This document shows, piece after piece, positions 15,674 to 24,068 of a stretch of DNA of 53,720 nt. A model generated the notes under the pieces. The model was not told where the DNA came from, ran no database searches, and saw only the letters and a program-made list of their open reading frames with translations. The stretch is from an uncultured Oscillibacter sp. (GTDB lineage Bacteria; Bacillota; Clostridia; Oscillospirales; Oscillospiraceae). Where the stretch lies: NCBI GenBank assembly GCA_910584995.1, contig CAJUDW010000017.1, positions 1 to 53,720 of the forward strand, read 5' to 3'. Position 1 is the first letter of the stretch, and the number at the start of each line of letters is the position of its first letter. Position numbers and translations under genes: made by a program.

Positions 15674-16837
15674 ATGAAGAAGATCATTTCCCTGTTGTTG
15701 GCGCTGGTTTTGTTACTGTCCGGCTGCGGCAAGCAAGAGGACAACACCACCGCCCAGAATACGTATAACATTGCGCGTGTTATGCTGGCCTCCCTGGATG
15801 AACATGAGGAGGCCGATACCCTCACTTGGTACCGGGAGCCAGAGGAAGTCGGTGGCTATCTGGCAGATATCTATCAAATGGAAGACATCCCGTGGCTTGA
15901 TGGGACAATTGTCCGTATGGAAGGCGCACGGGCTTTTGAACTGGCTGTTCTTTTTGTGAACGAGGAGGATACCGGCACGGTAACGGAGGCTATGCAGGAG
16001 TACCTTACCAACCGGCGGGCCGCGTTTACCGGTTACTTTCCCGACCAGGCAGGATTGGTGGACAATAGCCTGATCCTGACCCGGGGCCAATGCGTAGCGC
16101 TGGCGGTCTGCAGTGACCCGGGGGCTGCCAGGACTTATTTTGAAACCTGTTTCGGTGATGGCATCAACGCCAGGGGTATCCCGGCCATGCTCAGCCCTGC
16201 CCCGGAGGATTACCGTCCTGACGGGAGACTGATCTACATCGACCCCCAAACCGATGATATGACGCTTTTTGACCACACAGCGATTCTGTCGGCTTGGGAG
16301 AGCGGGGATGATTCCCCGCTCTCCGGGGAGGAGAAGGAAGTGCTGGATGCCGCCATGGCGGTGCTTGCGGCGTGGACTGCCCTGGATATGAGCGGCTATG
16401 AAAAGGAACGGGCCCTTTACGTCTGGCTGACCACCCATGTAGCATATGACCGCTCCCACTATAAAAAGCGCGGTGCTCCCCGGACTTCCTATGAACCCTA
16501 CGGCCCTCTCATCAACGGAAAGGGCGTCTGCTTGGGCTATGCGGAAACCTTCCGGCTGCTGATGGATATGGCAGGCGTCGAGTGCATCACCGTCACCGGG
16601 GCGGCCTTCCGGAACAGGGAGAGCCACGCATGGAACATGGTAAAGCTAAATGGGAAGTGGTACTGTGCAGACCCAACCTGGGATCATATCGATGTTGATC
16701 AGGACTATCCCATAGAGCAGTTAATGCCGCTCTATGAGTACTTTAACGTCACCAGCCAGTACATGGCCGATACCGACCACCAATGGGACTATGACAATAC
16801 CCCTGAAGCCACAGCGGAGGACAGGGGATGCCCTTAA
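15674..16837 (+). CDS. Transglutaminase-like lipoprotein
   Basis: 387 aa. The signal peptide ends in LLSGCGK, a lipobox, so the mature protein should be lipid-anchored outside the membrane. The C-terminal half is a transglutaminase-like (papain-fold) domain with a complete triad: Cys286 in GKGVCLGYAETF, His318 in ESHAWNMV and Asp333 in CADPTWDH. Such proteins act as cell-surface proteases or cross-linkers, often on peptidoglycan-linked or surface proteins. The N-terminal 200 residues match nothing that I recognise. It has its own ribosome binding site, and a strong terminator follows at about 16940. Confidence 0.85.
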   Translation: MKKIISLLLALVLLLSGCGKQEDNTTAQNTYNIARVMLASLDEHEEADTLTWYREPEEVGGYLADIYQMEDIPWLDGTIVRMEGARAFELAVLFVNEEDTGTVTEAMQEYLTNRRAAFTGYFPDQAGLVDNSLILTRGQCVALAVCSDPGAARTYFETCFGDGINARGIPAMLSPAPEDYRPDGRLIYIDPQTDDMTLFDHTAILSAWESGDDSPLSGEEKEVLDAAMAVLAAWTALDMSGYEKERALYVWLTTHVAYDRSHYKKRGAPRTSYEPYGPLINGKGVCLGYAETFRLLMDMAGVECITVTGAAFRNRESHAWNMVKLNGKWYCADPTWDHIDVDQDYPIEQLMPLYEYFNVTSQYMADTDHQWDYDNTPEATAEDRGCP

Positions 16838-17272
16838 ATCAAGATATGGGCTAATATAGGCAGCGTTAAAGAAGATAGCGGGGCGGCGCAAGCACTGCAC
16901 AGGTATATTCCCTATGCCTGCTGACGGCTGCCCGCCCCCGCAAGGGCCGGCGCGTTTGCGCCGGCCCTTTTAAACCGCCAGCGGCGTCTGCGCGATGCCG
17001 CTGCCGCCCGGATCCCTGCCGGTAACGGAGGCGTACTGCCGCTTGGGAAATAGGGGATCCCGGCCGGCGGCAGACGGACTGCCCTGGCAGGCCATGGCCC
17101 AATTGCCGCCGCTGGCTTCCGGTTTCTCCCCATAGCCCGCCGCCCGGCCCGGGGCGCATACTTCCGCTATGGCGCCGGTAGAAAAACTTTTGTGGAATTA
17201 TTCTGGAAATTGTGGTATCCTGAATAAAACCGCCGGAACTGCACAAAGCGGCGATACGGAGGGGGAACCATC
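16838..17272. other. Intergenic region before the sensor operon
   Basis: 435 bases. Apart from the terminator at 16941-16974 I see no gene. Near the end is a possible extended -10 promoter for the regulator: TGG followed by TATCCT at 17216-17221, with TTGTGG upstream. The GC-rich middle (16975-17165) has no recognisable feature. Confidence 0.5.
16941..16974 (+). terminator. Terminator after the transglutaminase-like gene
   Basis: A GC-rich stem AAGGGCCGGCGC with GCGCCGGCCCTT, loop GTTT, followed by TTAAA. Confidence 0.85.
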
Positions 17273-18898
17273 ATGCTGCGCGTATTTTTGGTAGAAGACG
17301 AAAGCATCATCCGGGAGACACTGCGGGATACGGTTCCCTGGGCCCAATACGGCTATTCCTTCGCCGGGGAGGCGGGGGACGGGGAAATGGCCCTGCCCCT
17401 CATCCGCCAGGTGAAGCCCGACGTACTGATTACCGATATCCGCATGCCCTTCATGGACGGCCTGGCCCTCAGCGAGTTGGTCAGCCGGGAATTCCCGGAG
17501 ATGAAAATCGTCATCATCTCCGGCTATGACGACTTTGAATACGCCCGGCAGGCTATCAGCATCGGCGTGGATCGCTACCTCTCAAAGCCCATCACGAAAA
17601 AGGCCCTGCTGGACGTGTTGGCGGAACTCAAGGAGAAGATCGAGGGTGAGCGGGCCAACCGGAGTTACCTGGCCCAGTTCCACCAGGAGGCGGAGGAGTA
17701 CGAGCAGTACACCCGCAGGGTGTTTTTCGAGCGGGTGGTGGCAGGCCAGCTTTCGGTCCAGGAGATTTACGAGTCCGCGGCGAAGCTGGACATCGATCTC
17801 CGGGCCCAGTGCTACACCATCGCCTTCTTCTCCGTCCTGCCGGAGCCCTACGCCTCGGCAGAGGCTTACTCGGAGCCGGGAGCCCGTCTGCGGGATGCCC
17901 TGCTGGAGCATTTTTTAAAATACCCGGAGTACATCCTTCTCCGTTGGAACCTGACCACCTACGCCGTGCTGCTCAAGGGCGAAACCGCCCGGATGGAGGA
18001 ACTGGCCCGCCGCTGCGTAGACACGGTGCGGGAACAGTACGCGGCCTACGCCCCGGAGCAAAGCTGGTATGTGGCGGTGGGCCGTCCTACCCAGCGTCTC
18101 AGTACCCTGCCTGCCTGCTTTGAGGAGGTCTCCCGTCTTTGGGCCTACCGGCATATTCTGCCTCAGCAGCATGTGCTGACGGCGGATACCGTCAGCTTCC
18201 TCACCGGTACCGGCAGCGGGAACAGCCACCTGGATCAGCTGGATGCAGGGAAAGTGGATCCGGCCATCCTCCTTGGCGTGATGCAGAGCGCCAGCGCCCA
18301 GGAGATCCCCAGCTTCGCGGACGAATATGTCCGCAGTGTGGAAGAAGCCCTGGGCTCCACCCCTTTCTGCCAGTATCTCATGCTTTCGGCCCGCTTCACG
18401 GCGGCCCGATTTGCCGCCTCCCTGGGGGTGGGGCAGCGGGAGGCCTTCGCGCCTCTGGCCTGCCTGGATCTCGTGGGGCGGAACGTGACGGCGGCGGATC
18501 TGAAAAGCTACTTCTCCGCCATTTTGCTGCGGATGGCGGAACTGCGGGACCAGGCGTCCAGCAGCCAGTGCCGGAGCCTCCTCAAACAGGCCGTGGCCTA
18601 TATTGACCGTCATTATACCGAGGAATCCCTCTCCCTGAACCAGGCGGCCCGGGAGGTGAACATCTCCGCCAACTACCTCTCGGCAGTGTTCAGCCAGGAA
18701 ATGGGGGCCACCTTTACCGAGTATGTCACCAACAAGCGGATGGAGCGGGCAAAGGAACTGCTCCGCACCACGGACAAACGCTCCGGCGAGGTGGCGGCGG
18801 CGGTAGGCTATAAAGACCCCCACTACTTCAGCTTTCTGTTCAAAAAGACCCAGGGCTGCACGCCCCGGGATTACCGGGGAGGGGGGAAGCGTTCATGA
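17273..18898 (+). CDS. YesN-type response regulator with AraC DNA-binding domain
   Basis: 541 aa. An N-terminal receiver domain has its phospho-acceptor Asp55 in VLITDIRMPFMDG and Lys in LSKPITKK. A long helical middle follows, and the C-terminus is an AraC/XylS double helix-turn-helix (about 435-538) with SLNQAAREVNISANYLSAVF and VAAAVGYKDPHYFSFLFKK. It pairs with the overlapping YesM-type kinase gene (four-base ATGA overlap). In Clostridia such pairs activate sugar transporter genes; here the sugar importer lies about 2 kb downstream of the cassette. The likely target is the promoter at 22769, which is inference from position. Confidence 0.93.
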   Translation: MLRVFLVEDESIIRETLRDTVPWAQYGYSFAGEAGDGEMALPLIRQVKPDVLITDIRMPFMDGLALSELVSREFPEMKIVIISGYDDFEYARQAISIGVDRYLSKPITKKALLDVLAELKEKIEGERANRSYLAQFHQEAEEYEQYTRRVFFERVVAGQLSVQEIYESAAKLDIDLRAQCYTIAFFSVLPEPYASAEAYSEPGARLRDALLEHFLKYPEYILLRWNLTTYAVLLKGETARMEELARRCVDTVREQYAAYAPEQSWYVAVGRPTQRLSTLPACFEEVSRLWAYRHILPQQHVLTADTVSFLTGTGSGNSHLDQLDAGKVDPAILLGVMQSASAQEIPSFADEYVRSVEEALGSTPFCQYLMLSARFTAARFAASLGVGQREAFAPLACLDLVGRNVTAADLKSYFSAILLRMAELRDQASSSQCRSLLKQAVAYIDRHYTEESLSLNQAAREVNISANYLSAVFSQEMGATFTEYVTNKRMERAKELLRTTDKRSGEVAAAVGYKDPHYFSFLFKKTQGCTPRDYRGGGKRS

Positions 18899-20313
18899 GC
18901 CGCCCGGATTCCATCCAGAGCCGGATGCGCCGCCTGGTGGTAATCTTTTGCGGCTTCATGGCGGCGATTCTGGCGGTGATGCTGGCCCTGGTGCTGGTTC
19001 ACAACAGCCAGTATAAAAATCTTCTTTACAACGTGACCACCGCATCGGAATTCAACCAGGACTTTAAGGAAAATATCGACCTGAAGATGTATTATTATGT
19101 GATCGAAAGCCGGTATTCCGAGGGGCTGCCTATTCAGGAGATCCAAGCGGCCCAGGCCCTGGCAAAGGATCTGCTGGACAGCACCAGCCAGAAGGACAGC
19201 CTCCGGGCCGTCACCAGCGTGCTGGATCTTTGCGAGAATCTGGAGGAGAAGATATACCAGATTGAAAAGACCCAAAGCTATGACAGCCGGCAGATGCAGT
19301 TGGAGAACAACGTTTACGTCCTCACCGCCCTGATTCAGGAGTATATGTACAATTACCTCTACTACGAGTCCGTCCAGCTGAGTTTGCTGCGCCAGCAGAT
19401 TTCCCGGCAGATCGCGGCGGAAATCCTGCTGGTGCTGGCCCTGTCCGCCGTCCTGATCCTGCTTCTTGTCCGCTACAGCGTCCGGCTGAGCCGCTCCGTG
19501 GCCCAGCCGCTGGTGGATCTGAGCCGCCGGGCAGAAGACGTTATCGGCGGTGATCTGACCGTCCGGGAGCCGGTCCGCTCGGAAACCCATGAGATCCGTA
19601 CCCTCAGCGAGGGCATGGAGCAGATGATCGCCCGGCTCAACGCCCAGATCCAGGAGATCACCCAGAAACAGGCCAGCCTCCGCAAGGCGGAACTGGCGCT
19701 GCTCCAGGCGCAGGTCAATCCGCATTTCCTGTACAACACCATGGACACCATCATCTGGCTCATCGAGGCAGACCGGCCCCAGGCGGCGGTGGAGATGGTC
19801 TCCAACCTGTCCAGCTTCTTCCGGCACTCCCTCAGCCGGGGAGAGGATGTTATTACCCTGGGGGAGGAAGAGGAGCATGTCCGCAGCTACCTCCAGATCC
19901 AGCAGGCCAGGTACAAGGATATTCTGGATTACACCATCCAAATCAACTCCGCCCTGCGGGAGACCCGGCTCCCCAAGCTGACCCTACAGCCCCTGGTGGA
20001 AAACGCCCTGTACCACGGCATCAAACTCAAGCGGGGCAAGGGTTGCATTTACATCACCAGCCAGGCGGAGGGGACGGACGTACTCCTCCAGATTACGGAC
20101 GACGGCGCGGGGATGGCCGCGGCGCGGCTGGAGGAACTGAACCGGGCCATTGAAAACGGGGAACGGGTGGGCTTTGGCCTGGTGACCGTTCACGAGCGGC
20201 TGCGTCTGCTCTTCGGCCCGCCTTACGGCCTGGCCCTCTCCAGCCGGGAGGGCGTGGGGACCACTGTGACGGTACGGGTCCCCTGCCGGGGAAAGGAGGC
20301 GAGGGAGGCGTGA
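18895..20313 (+). CDS. YesM/LytS-type membrane sensor histidine kinase
   Basis: 472 aa. Membrane segments lie at about 16-38 and 172-196, with a mostly helical extracytoplasmic domain of about 130 residues between them. A HAMP domain and a His_kinase domain follow, with phospho-acceptor His277 in NPHFLYNTMDTIIW, then HATPase_c with LVENALYHGIKLK and DDGAGM. Expression is coupled on both sides by overlapping start and stop codons: upstream with the YesN regulator, downstream with a sugar-binding lipoprotein. That arrangement resembles XylFII-LytS-YesN, where the binding protein docks on the kinase to report extracellular sugar. The ligand is probably a pentose or other aldose. Confidence 0.93.
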   Translation: MSRPDSIQSRMRRLVVIFCGFMAAILAVMLALVLVHNSQYKNLLYNVTTASEFNQDFKENIDLKMYYYVIESRYSEGLPIQEIQAAQALAKDLLDSTSQKDSLRAVTSVLDLCENLEEKIYQIEKTQSYDSRQMQLENNVYVLTALIQEYMYNYLYYESVQLSLLRQQISRQIAAEILLVLALSAVLILLLVRYSVRLSRSVAQPLVDLSRRAEDVIGGDLTVREPVRSETHEIRTLSEGMEQMIARLNAQIQEITQKQASLRKAELALLQAQVNPHFLYNTMDTIIWLIEADRPQAAVEMVSNLSSFFRHSLSRGEDVITLGEEEEHVRSYLQIQQARYKDILDYTIQINSALRETRLPKLTLQPLVENALYHGIKLKRGKGCIYITSQAEGTDVLLQITDDGAGMAAARLEELNRAIENGERVGFGLVTVHERLRLLFGPPYGLALSSREGVGTTVTVRVPCRGKEAREA

Positions 20314-21305
20314 AACGGGCTTGTTTACTTTTTCTGCTGACATTGAGCCTTGCCTTTGGCTCCGCCTGCGGAGCCAGGATAAACCCTCCGGGGGATTTGT
20401 CCAACGAGGATCTGACCGTTATCGGCATGTCCCAGGTGGGGGCGGAATCCGATTGGCGGGTGGCGAACTCCGAGTCCATGAAGATGGTGTTCACGGAGGA
20501 AAACGGCTACCGCCTCCTGTTTGAGGACGCCCGGCAGAAGCAGGAAAACCAGATTACCGCCATCCGCAAGTTCATTCAGCAGCAGGTGGACTATATCGTC
20601 CTGATGCCCATCAGCGAAAGCGGCTGGGACTCCGTGCTCCAGGAGGCAAAGGAGGCGGGCATCCCCGTAATTTTAGTTGACCGCATGGCGGACGTGGAGG
20701 ACGAGAGCCTCTACGCCGCCCACGTCGGTTCCGACTTTTTAAAGGAAGGGACGCTGGCCGTGGACTGGATGGAAAGCGGTTTCCGGGAGAGCGGGGACAC
20801 CGTAAAGATCATCCATATCCAGGGCACCCTGGGCTCCACCGCCCAGCTGGGCCGGACAGCGGCGCTGGAGGAGGCTGTGGCGGCCCGGGAAAACTGGGAA
20901 CTGCTGATCCAGCTGGATGGGGATTTCACCCAGGCAAAGGCCTATGAGGTGATGACGGCATACCTCTCCTCCCTCCCGGGAGAAGGGGATATTGACGTGG
21001 TTTACTGCGAGAATGACAATATGGCGTTCGGGGCCCTCCAGGCCCTGGAGGAGCAGGGATACCGCTGCGGGCGGGAGGGCGTGAGCATCATCACCTTCGA
21101 CGCCACCCGGGGTGCCCTGACGGAGTGCCTGAACGGGAAAATCTCCCTGGCAGTGGAGTGCAACCCGCTGCTGGGGTCTTTGGTGGAGGAAGTTATCCAA
21201 ACCATGGAGGCCGGGAGGATACCGGAGAAACACCGCTACGTGGAGGAGCGGGTCTTTACCAAAGGAGACCTGACGGAAGCCTTGATTGCATGCCGGGACT
21301 ATTGA
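20310..21305 (+). CDS. Sugar-binding lipoprotein, probable sensor partner of the YesM kinase
   Basis: 331 aa with a GTG start that overlaps the kinase stop. The signal peptide ends LAFGSACGA (lipobox). The mature part is a type I periplasmic-binding fold of the ribose/galactofuranose class. It is clearly homologous to the transporter's own binding protein at 22924: both have VFTEENGY or MFTEENGY, LMPISESGWDSVLQ or LSPASTTGWDTVLQ, HIQGTLGSTAQLGRT or HIQGHMGSDAQLGRT, and a YCENDNMAFGA-like stretch. It has no ATPase or permease next to it and is fused translationally to the kinase, so sensing rather than transport is the likely job. Confidence 0.88.
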   Translation: MKRACLLFLLTLSLAFGSACGARINPPGDLSNEDLTVIGMSQVGAESDWRVANSESMKMVFTEENGYRLLFEDARQKQENQITAIRKFIQQQVDYIVLMPISESGWDSVLQEAKEAGIPVILVDRMADVEDESLYAAHVGSDFLKEGTLAVDWMESGFRESGDTVKIIHIQGTLGSTAQLGRTAALEEAVAARENWELLIQLDGDFTQAKAYEVMTAYLSSLPGEGDIDVVYCENDNMAFGALQALEEQGYRCGREGVSIITFDATRGALTECLNGKISLAVECNPLLGSLVEEVIQTMEAGRIPEKHRYVEERVFTKGDLTEALIACRDY

Positions 21306-21350
21306 AAAGGGGCCGGGAACGGATATATACATCCGTTCCCGGCCTTTGCC
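21304..21350. terminator. Bidirectional terminator between sensor operon and araR-like gene
   Basis: A stem GGCCGGGAACGGAT with ATCCGTTCCCGGCC around a six-base loop, with AAAA before and TTTG after. It separates the two convergent genes. Confidence 0.85.
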
Positions 21351-22417
21351 TATCCGCTGCTGCGGGTTACCAGTTCCCACTCCAGGGACTTTGAGCGGGC
21401 GGCCTCCCCCTGGAGAAGGCCGATCATCTGCTCCGCCGCCACCCGGCCCATGCGGCTGCGGTGGCTGAGGGAGGTGATGGGTACAGGGCCCAGCTGGCTT
21501 AAATAGCTGTTGTCAAAGCTGACCACCGCCACATCCTCCGGCACCCGGCGGCCTGCCTCCAGCAGGGCCTGAATCAGGCGGTAAGCGATTTCGTCGTTAT
21601 AGCAGATCACCGCCGTGGCATCCTCCAGCCGCTTTTGCAGGAAGCCCGCCAGCAGCCGCCCGTCCCCATCCTCCAGGAGATGGCGGCGATCCTCCGTGTC
21701 ATACCAGGCGAAGCGCCCGTCCCGGATGGACAGCCCCGCGTCCCGGAGGGCGGAAACGGCCCCGTGGTAACGCTGGGGGCCCTGCACGTCGTCGCTTTTG
21801 AAAATCCCGGCAATTTCCCGGTGCCCCCGGCCCGCCAGATAGCGGGCCAGCTGATAGCCGCCGCCGTAGTTGTCGTCCGCCACGCAGGGGACCCGGTCCA
21901 ATCCGGCATAGGCGCCGTGGAGGAAGACGATGGGCGTGCCCGTCTGGAGGAGGCGCTGGTAAAGGTCGGCGTTAGGCGTGGGCAGGGCGGTCTTGGAGCC
22001 CTCCACCAGAAGGCCGCCCACCGGCTCCTCCAGCAGGCGGAGCAGGATTTCCCGCTCCGTGCTGACCCTGTTTTCCGTGGCGTACACGGCTGTGGAGTAG
22101 CCCTGGCGGGAAAAAACATCGGAGGCGTCGTGGAGGATGGCGGGGAAGATGTAATCGTCCATAAAGGAGGCCACTACCGCAATCTGACGGGGAGCCGCCC
22201 CAGGCAGCAGCCCGGTGGCGTAGGATCCGCTGCCTTGCCGCCGCTGGATCAGCCCCTCCTCCTCCAAGAGGGACAGGGCGTGGCGGACGGTTTGCCGGCT
22301 TAGCCGGTATTGGCGGCTCAGTTCCTGCTCTGTGGGCAGCTTGTACCCGGACTGCCCGCTGTTCCGGGCCAGTTCCTCCCGGAGTTGGTTTGCCAACAGC
22401 TGGTATTTCATTGCCAT
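21350..22417 (-). CDS. araR: AraR-like GntR/LacI-type transcriptional repressor
   Basis: 355 aa. A GntR winged helix-turn-helix (about 1-70; GYKLPTEQELSRQYRLSRQT, then GLIQRRQGSGSYA) is fused to a LacI-type sugar-binding domain (IAVVASFMDDYIFPAI to GPVPITSLSHRS). That fusion is diagnostic of AraR, which represses arabinose genes and is released by L-arabinose. It is divergent from the importer, kinase, araA, araD and galM genes, which fits. The start is the ATG at 22417, with GGGGGG upstream; the frame stays open further upstream but lacks a ribosome binding site. The genuine inducer could be another sugar. Confidence 0.87.
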   Translation of the reverse strand: MAMKYQLLANQLREELARNSGQSGYKLPTEQELSRQYRLSRQTVRHALSLLEEEGLIQRRQGSGSYATGLLPGAAPRQIAVVASFMDDYIFPAILHDASDVFSRQGYSTAVYATENRVSTEREILLRLLEEPVGGLLVEGSKTALPTPNADLYQRLLQTGTPIVFLHGAYAGLDRVPCVADDNYGGGYQLARYLAGRGHREIAGIFKSDDVQGPQRYHGAVSALRDAGLSIRDGRFAWYDTEDRRHLLEDGDGRLLAGFLQKRLEDATAVICYNDEIAYRLIQALLEAGRRVPEDVAVVSFDNSYLSQLGPVPITSLSHRSRMGRVAAEQMIGLLQGEAARSKSLEWELVTRSSG

Positions 22418-22923
22418 GCCCGCGCCCCCCTTTCGTTTTTTGACGCTTTTATTATACCAAGGGGGAGTGGTAATCTGCCTAAAATAAAGGTTGACACGTT
22501 TGAGAACTTTGTCTGATCCTTCAAAAGAAAATACAAATTGCGCCGGAAGGGGCTGGAAAACCCCTACCGGCAGGGCGTAATTTTTTACCATTTCCCCAAA
22601 GAAAATCAACCAATTTTTTGGATTTGGGCAATCTGCCGGAAAAGGAAAATTATCCTGCCCGGTTGAAAACCGGAAGAAAACAAACGGATTAAATAGACAA
22701 ATCGTAAAATTTTCAACTTAATTTGGGATTGCTCTGCTTGCCGGATCAGAATTTGTATCATTGTATGTTATAATGACCGAAATTTGTTCTATTTACACAT
22801 ACAAAAATGGATATTATGACTAAAAATGTATTGACTTTGCCTAGGGAATCGTTTTTAATGCAGCTATGGAAGCCGGATGGTTCTCCGGCAGCGGACCCAA
22901 AATCTGAAAGTGAGGAATTGGTC
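22418..22923. other. Divergent control region of the sugar operon
   Basis: 506 bases, AT-rich in its right half. On the minus strand an extended -10 (TGG then TATAAT, 22456-22451) can drive the repressor. A hairpin with GCCGGAAGGGG and CCCCTACCGGC arms lies at about 22541-22571. The importer promoter is at 22766-22774. Half-sites resembling the AraR operator of Bacillus (ATTTGT or ACAAAT) occur at about 22530, 22751 and 22782. No gene is visible here. Confidence 0.6.
22766..22774 (+). promoter_or_regulatory. Extended -10 promoter of the sugar importer operon
   Basis: TGT followed by TATAAT (22769-22774), with no good -35 box, which suits a promoter needing an activator such as the YesN regulator. 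Two ATTTGT half-sites flank it (22751-22756 and 22782-22787). Confidence 0.6.
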
Positions 22924-23964
22924 ATGAAGAAAGTCTTTTGTCTCGTACTGACCCTGTGCATGGTTCTGACCCTGGCCGCCTGCGGCGGCAAAACCGGAGG
23001 CGACACCGAGCCTGCCGGCGGCGGCAATTCCGCTCCCGCGGACGGCGGCTCCGATGTTCAGCAGCCCGCCGACGCCGGCGGGGAACTGATTTCTGTCGGT
23101 ATCATCAACAACGACCCCAACGAATCCGGTTACCGGACCGCCAATGACGCGGCCATGCGGGCGATGTTCACCGAAGAAAACGGCTACAAAGCCACGTTCT
23201 ACAACAACAACGACGCGGCCCAGCAGATCGCTACCGCCCAGCAGATGATCCAGGACGAAGTGGACTTCCTGCTCCTCTCCCCTGCCTCCACCACCGGCTG
23301 GGACACCGTGCTGCAGGACGCCCAGGCTGCCGGCACCCAGATCATCCTCTTCGACCGTATGCTGGAAGCGGATGAGAGCATGTACGTAGCCGCCGTCGTT
23401 TCCGACATGCCCGCCGAGGGCCAGACCGCCGTGGATTGGCTGGCCGACCAGGGCCTCAGCGAGTACAACATCATTCATATCCAGGGCCACATGGGCTCTG
23501 ACGCCCAGCTGGGCCGCACCGGCGCCCTGGACGCCAAGGTTGCCGCCGAGGCCAACTGGAACTACGTGACCCAGCAGACCGCTGACTGGGACGAGGCCAC
23601 TGCCCGCACCATCACCCAGTCCGTCATTGACTCCGGCAAGCCCTTCAACGTCGTCTATGCGGAAAACAACGGCATGGCCCGCGGCGCCGAGGCTGCCCTG
23701 GATGCCGCCGGAATCACCCACGGCAAGGACGGCGACGTTATCATCATGGGCTTCGACAGCGACACATGGGCGATGCAGTCGGTTCTGGACGGCAAGTGGA
23801 ACTACATGGGCCTGTGCAACCCCCTGCAGGCTGAGACCGTTGACAGCATCATCAAAGACCTGGTGGCCGGCAAGGCTCCTGCGCAGAAGATCATCTACAC
23901 CCCCGAGCAGGGCTTCGATGCCGCGACCATCACCCCCGAGGATGTGGCGACCTACGGCACCTGA
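22924..23964 (+). CDS. ABC importer sugar-binding lipoprotein
   Basis: 346 aa. The signal peptide ends LTLAACGG (lipobox) and is followed by a Gly/Ala/Pro-rich linker and a type I binding fold. It is a paralogue of the sensor lipoprotein at 20310. It is the extracytoplasmic receptor of the importer encoded next, of the ribose/galactofuranose class. ATG 22924 is preceded by GAGG; an in-frame ATG further upstream has no such site. A terminator-like hairpin follows, which usually lets the receptor be made in excess over the ATPase and permeases. The downstream enzymes suggest arabinose as ligand. Confidence 0.9.
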   Translation: MKKVFCLVLTLCMVLTLAACGGKTGGDTEPAGGGNSAPADGGSDVQQPADAGGELISVGIINNDPNESGYRTANDAAMRAMFTEENGYKATFYNNNDAAQQIATAQQMIQDEVDFLLLSPASTTGWDTVLQDAQAAGTQIILFDRMLEADESMYVAAVVSDMPAEGQTAVDWLADQGLSEYNIIHIQGHMGSDAQLGRTGALDAKVAAEANWNYVTQQTADWDEATARTITQSVIDSGKPFNVVYAENNGMARGAEAALDAAGITHGKDGDVIIMGFDSDTWAMQSVLDGKWNYMGLCNPLQAETVDSIIKDLVAGKAPAQKIIYTPEQGFDAATITPEDVATYGT

Positions 23965-24002
23965 TCCCAAAGCGTATACAGGGAATTGTATCACGTGATC
24001 CG

Positions 24003-24040
24003 ACACGCGGCGCGGCATGTCAGCCGCGCCGCGTGTTTTT
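24003..24040 (+). terminator. Terminator-like hairpin inside the sugar operon
   Basis: Perfect 14-pair arms at 24003-24016 and 24023-24036, a six-base loop and a run of T (24036-24040). It sits between the binding protein and ATPase genes, so it probably attenuates or protects the upstream message rather than ending the operon. Confidence 0.8.
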
Positions 24041-24068
24041 AAATCTGAACGAATGGAGGCGTATCCCT

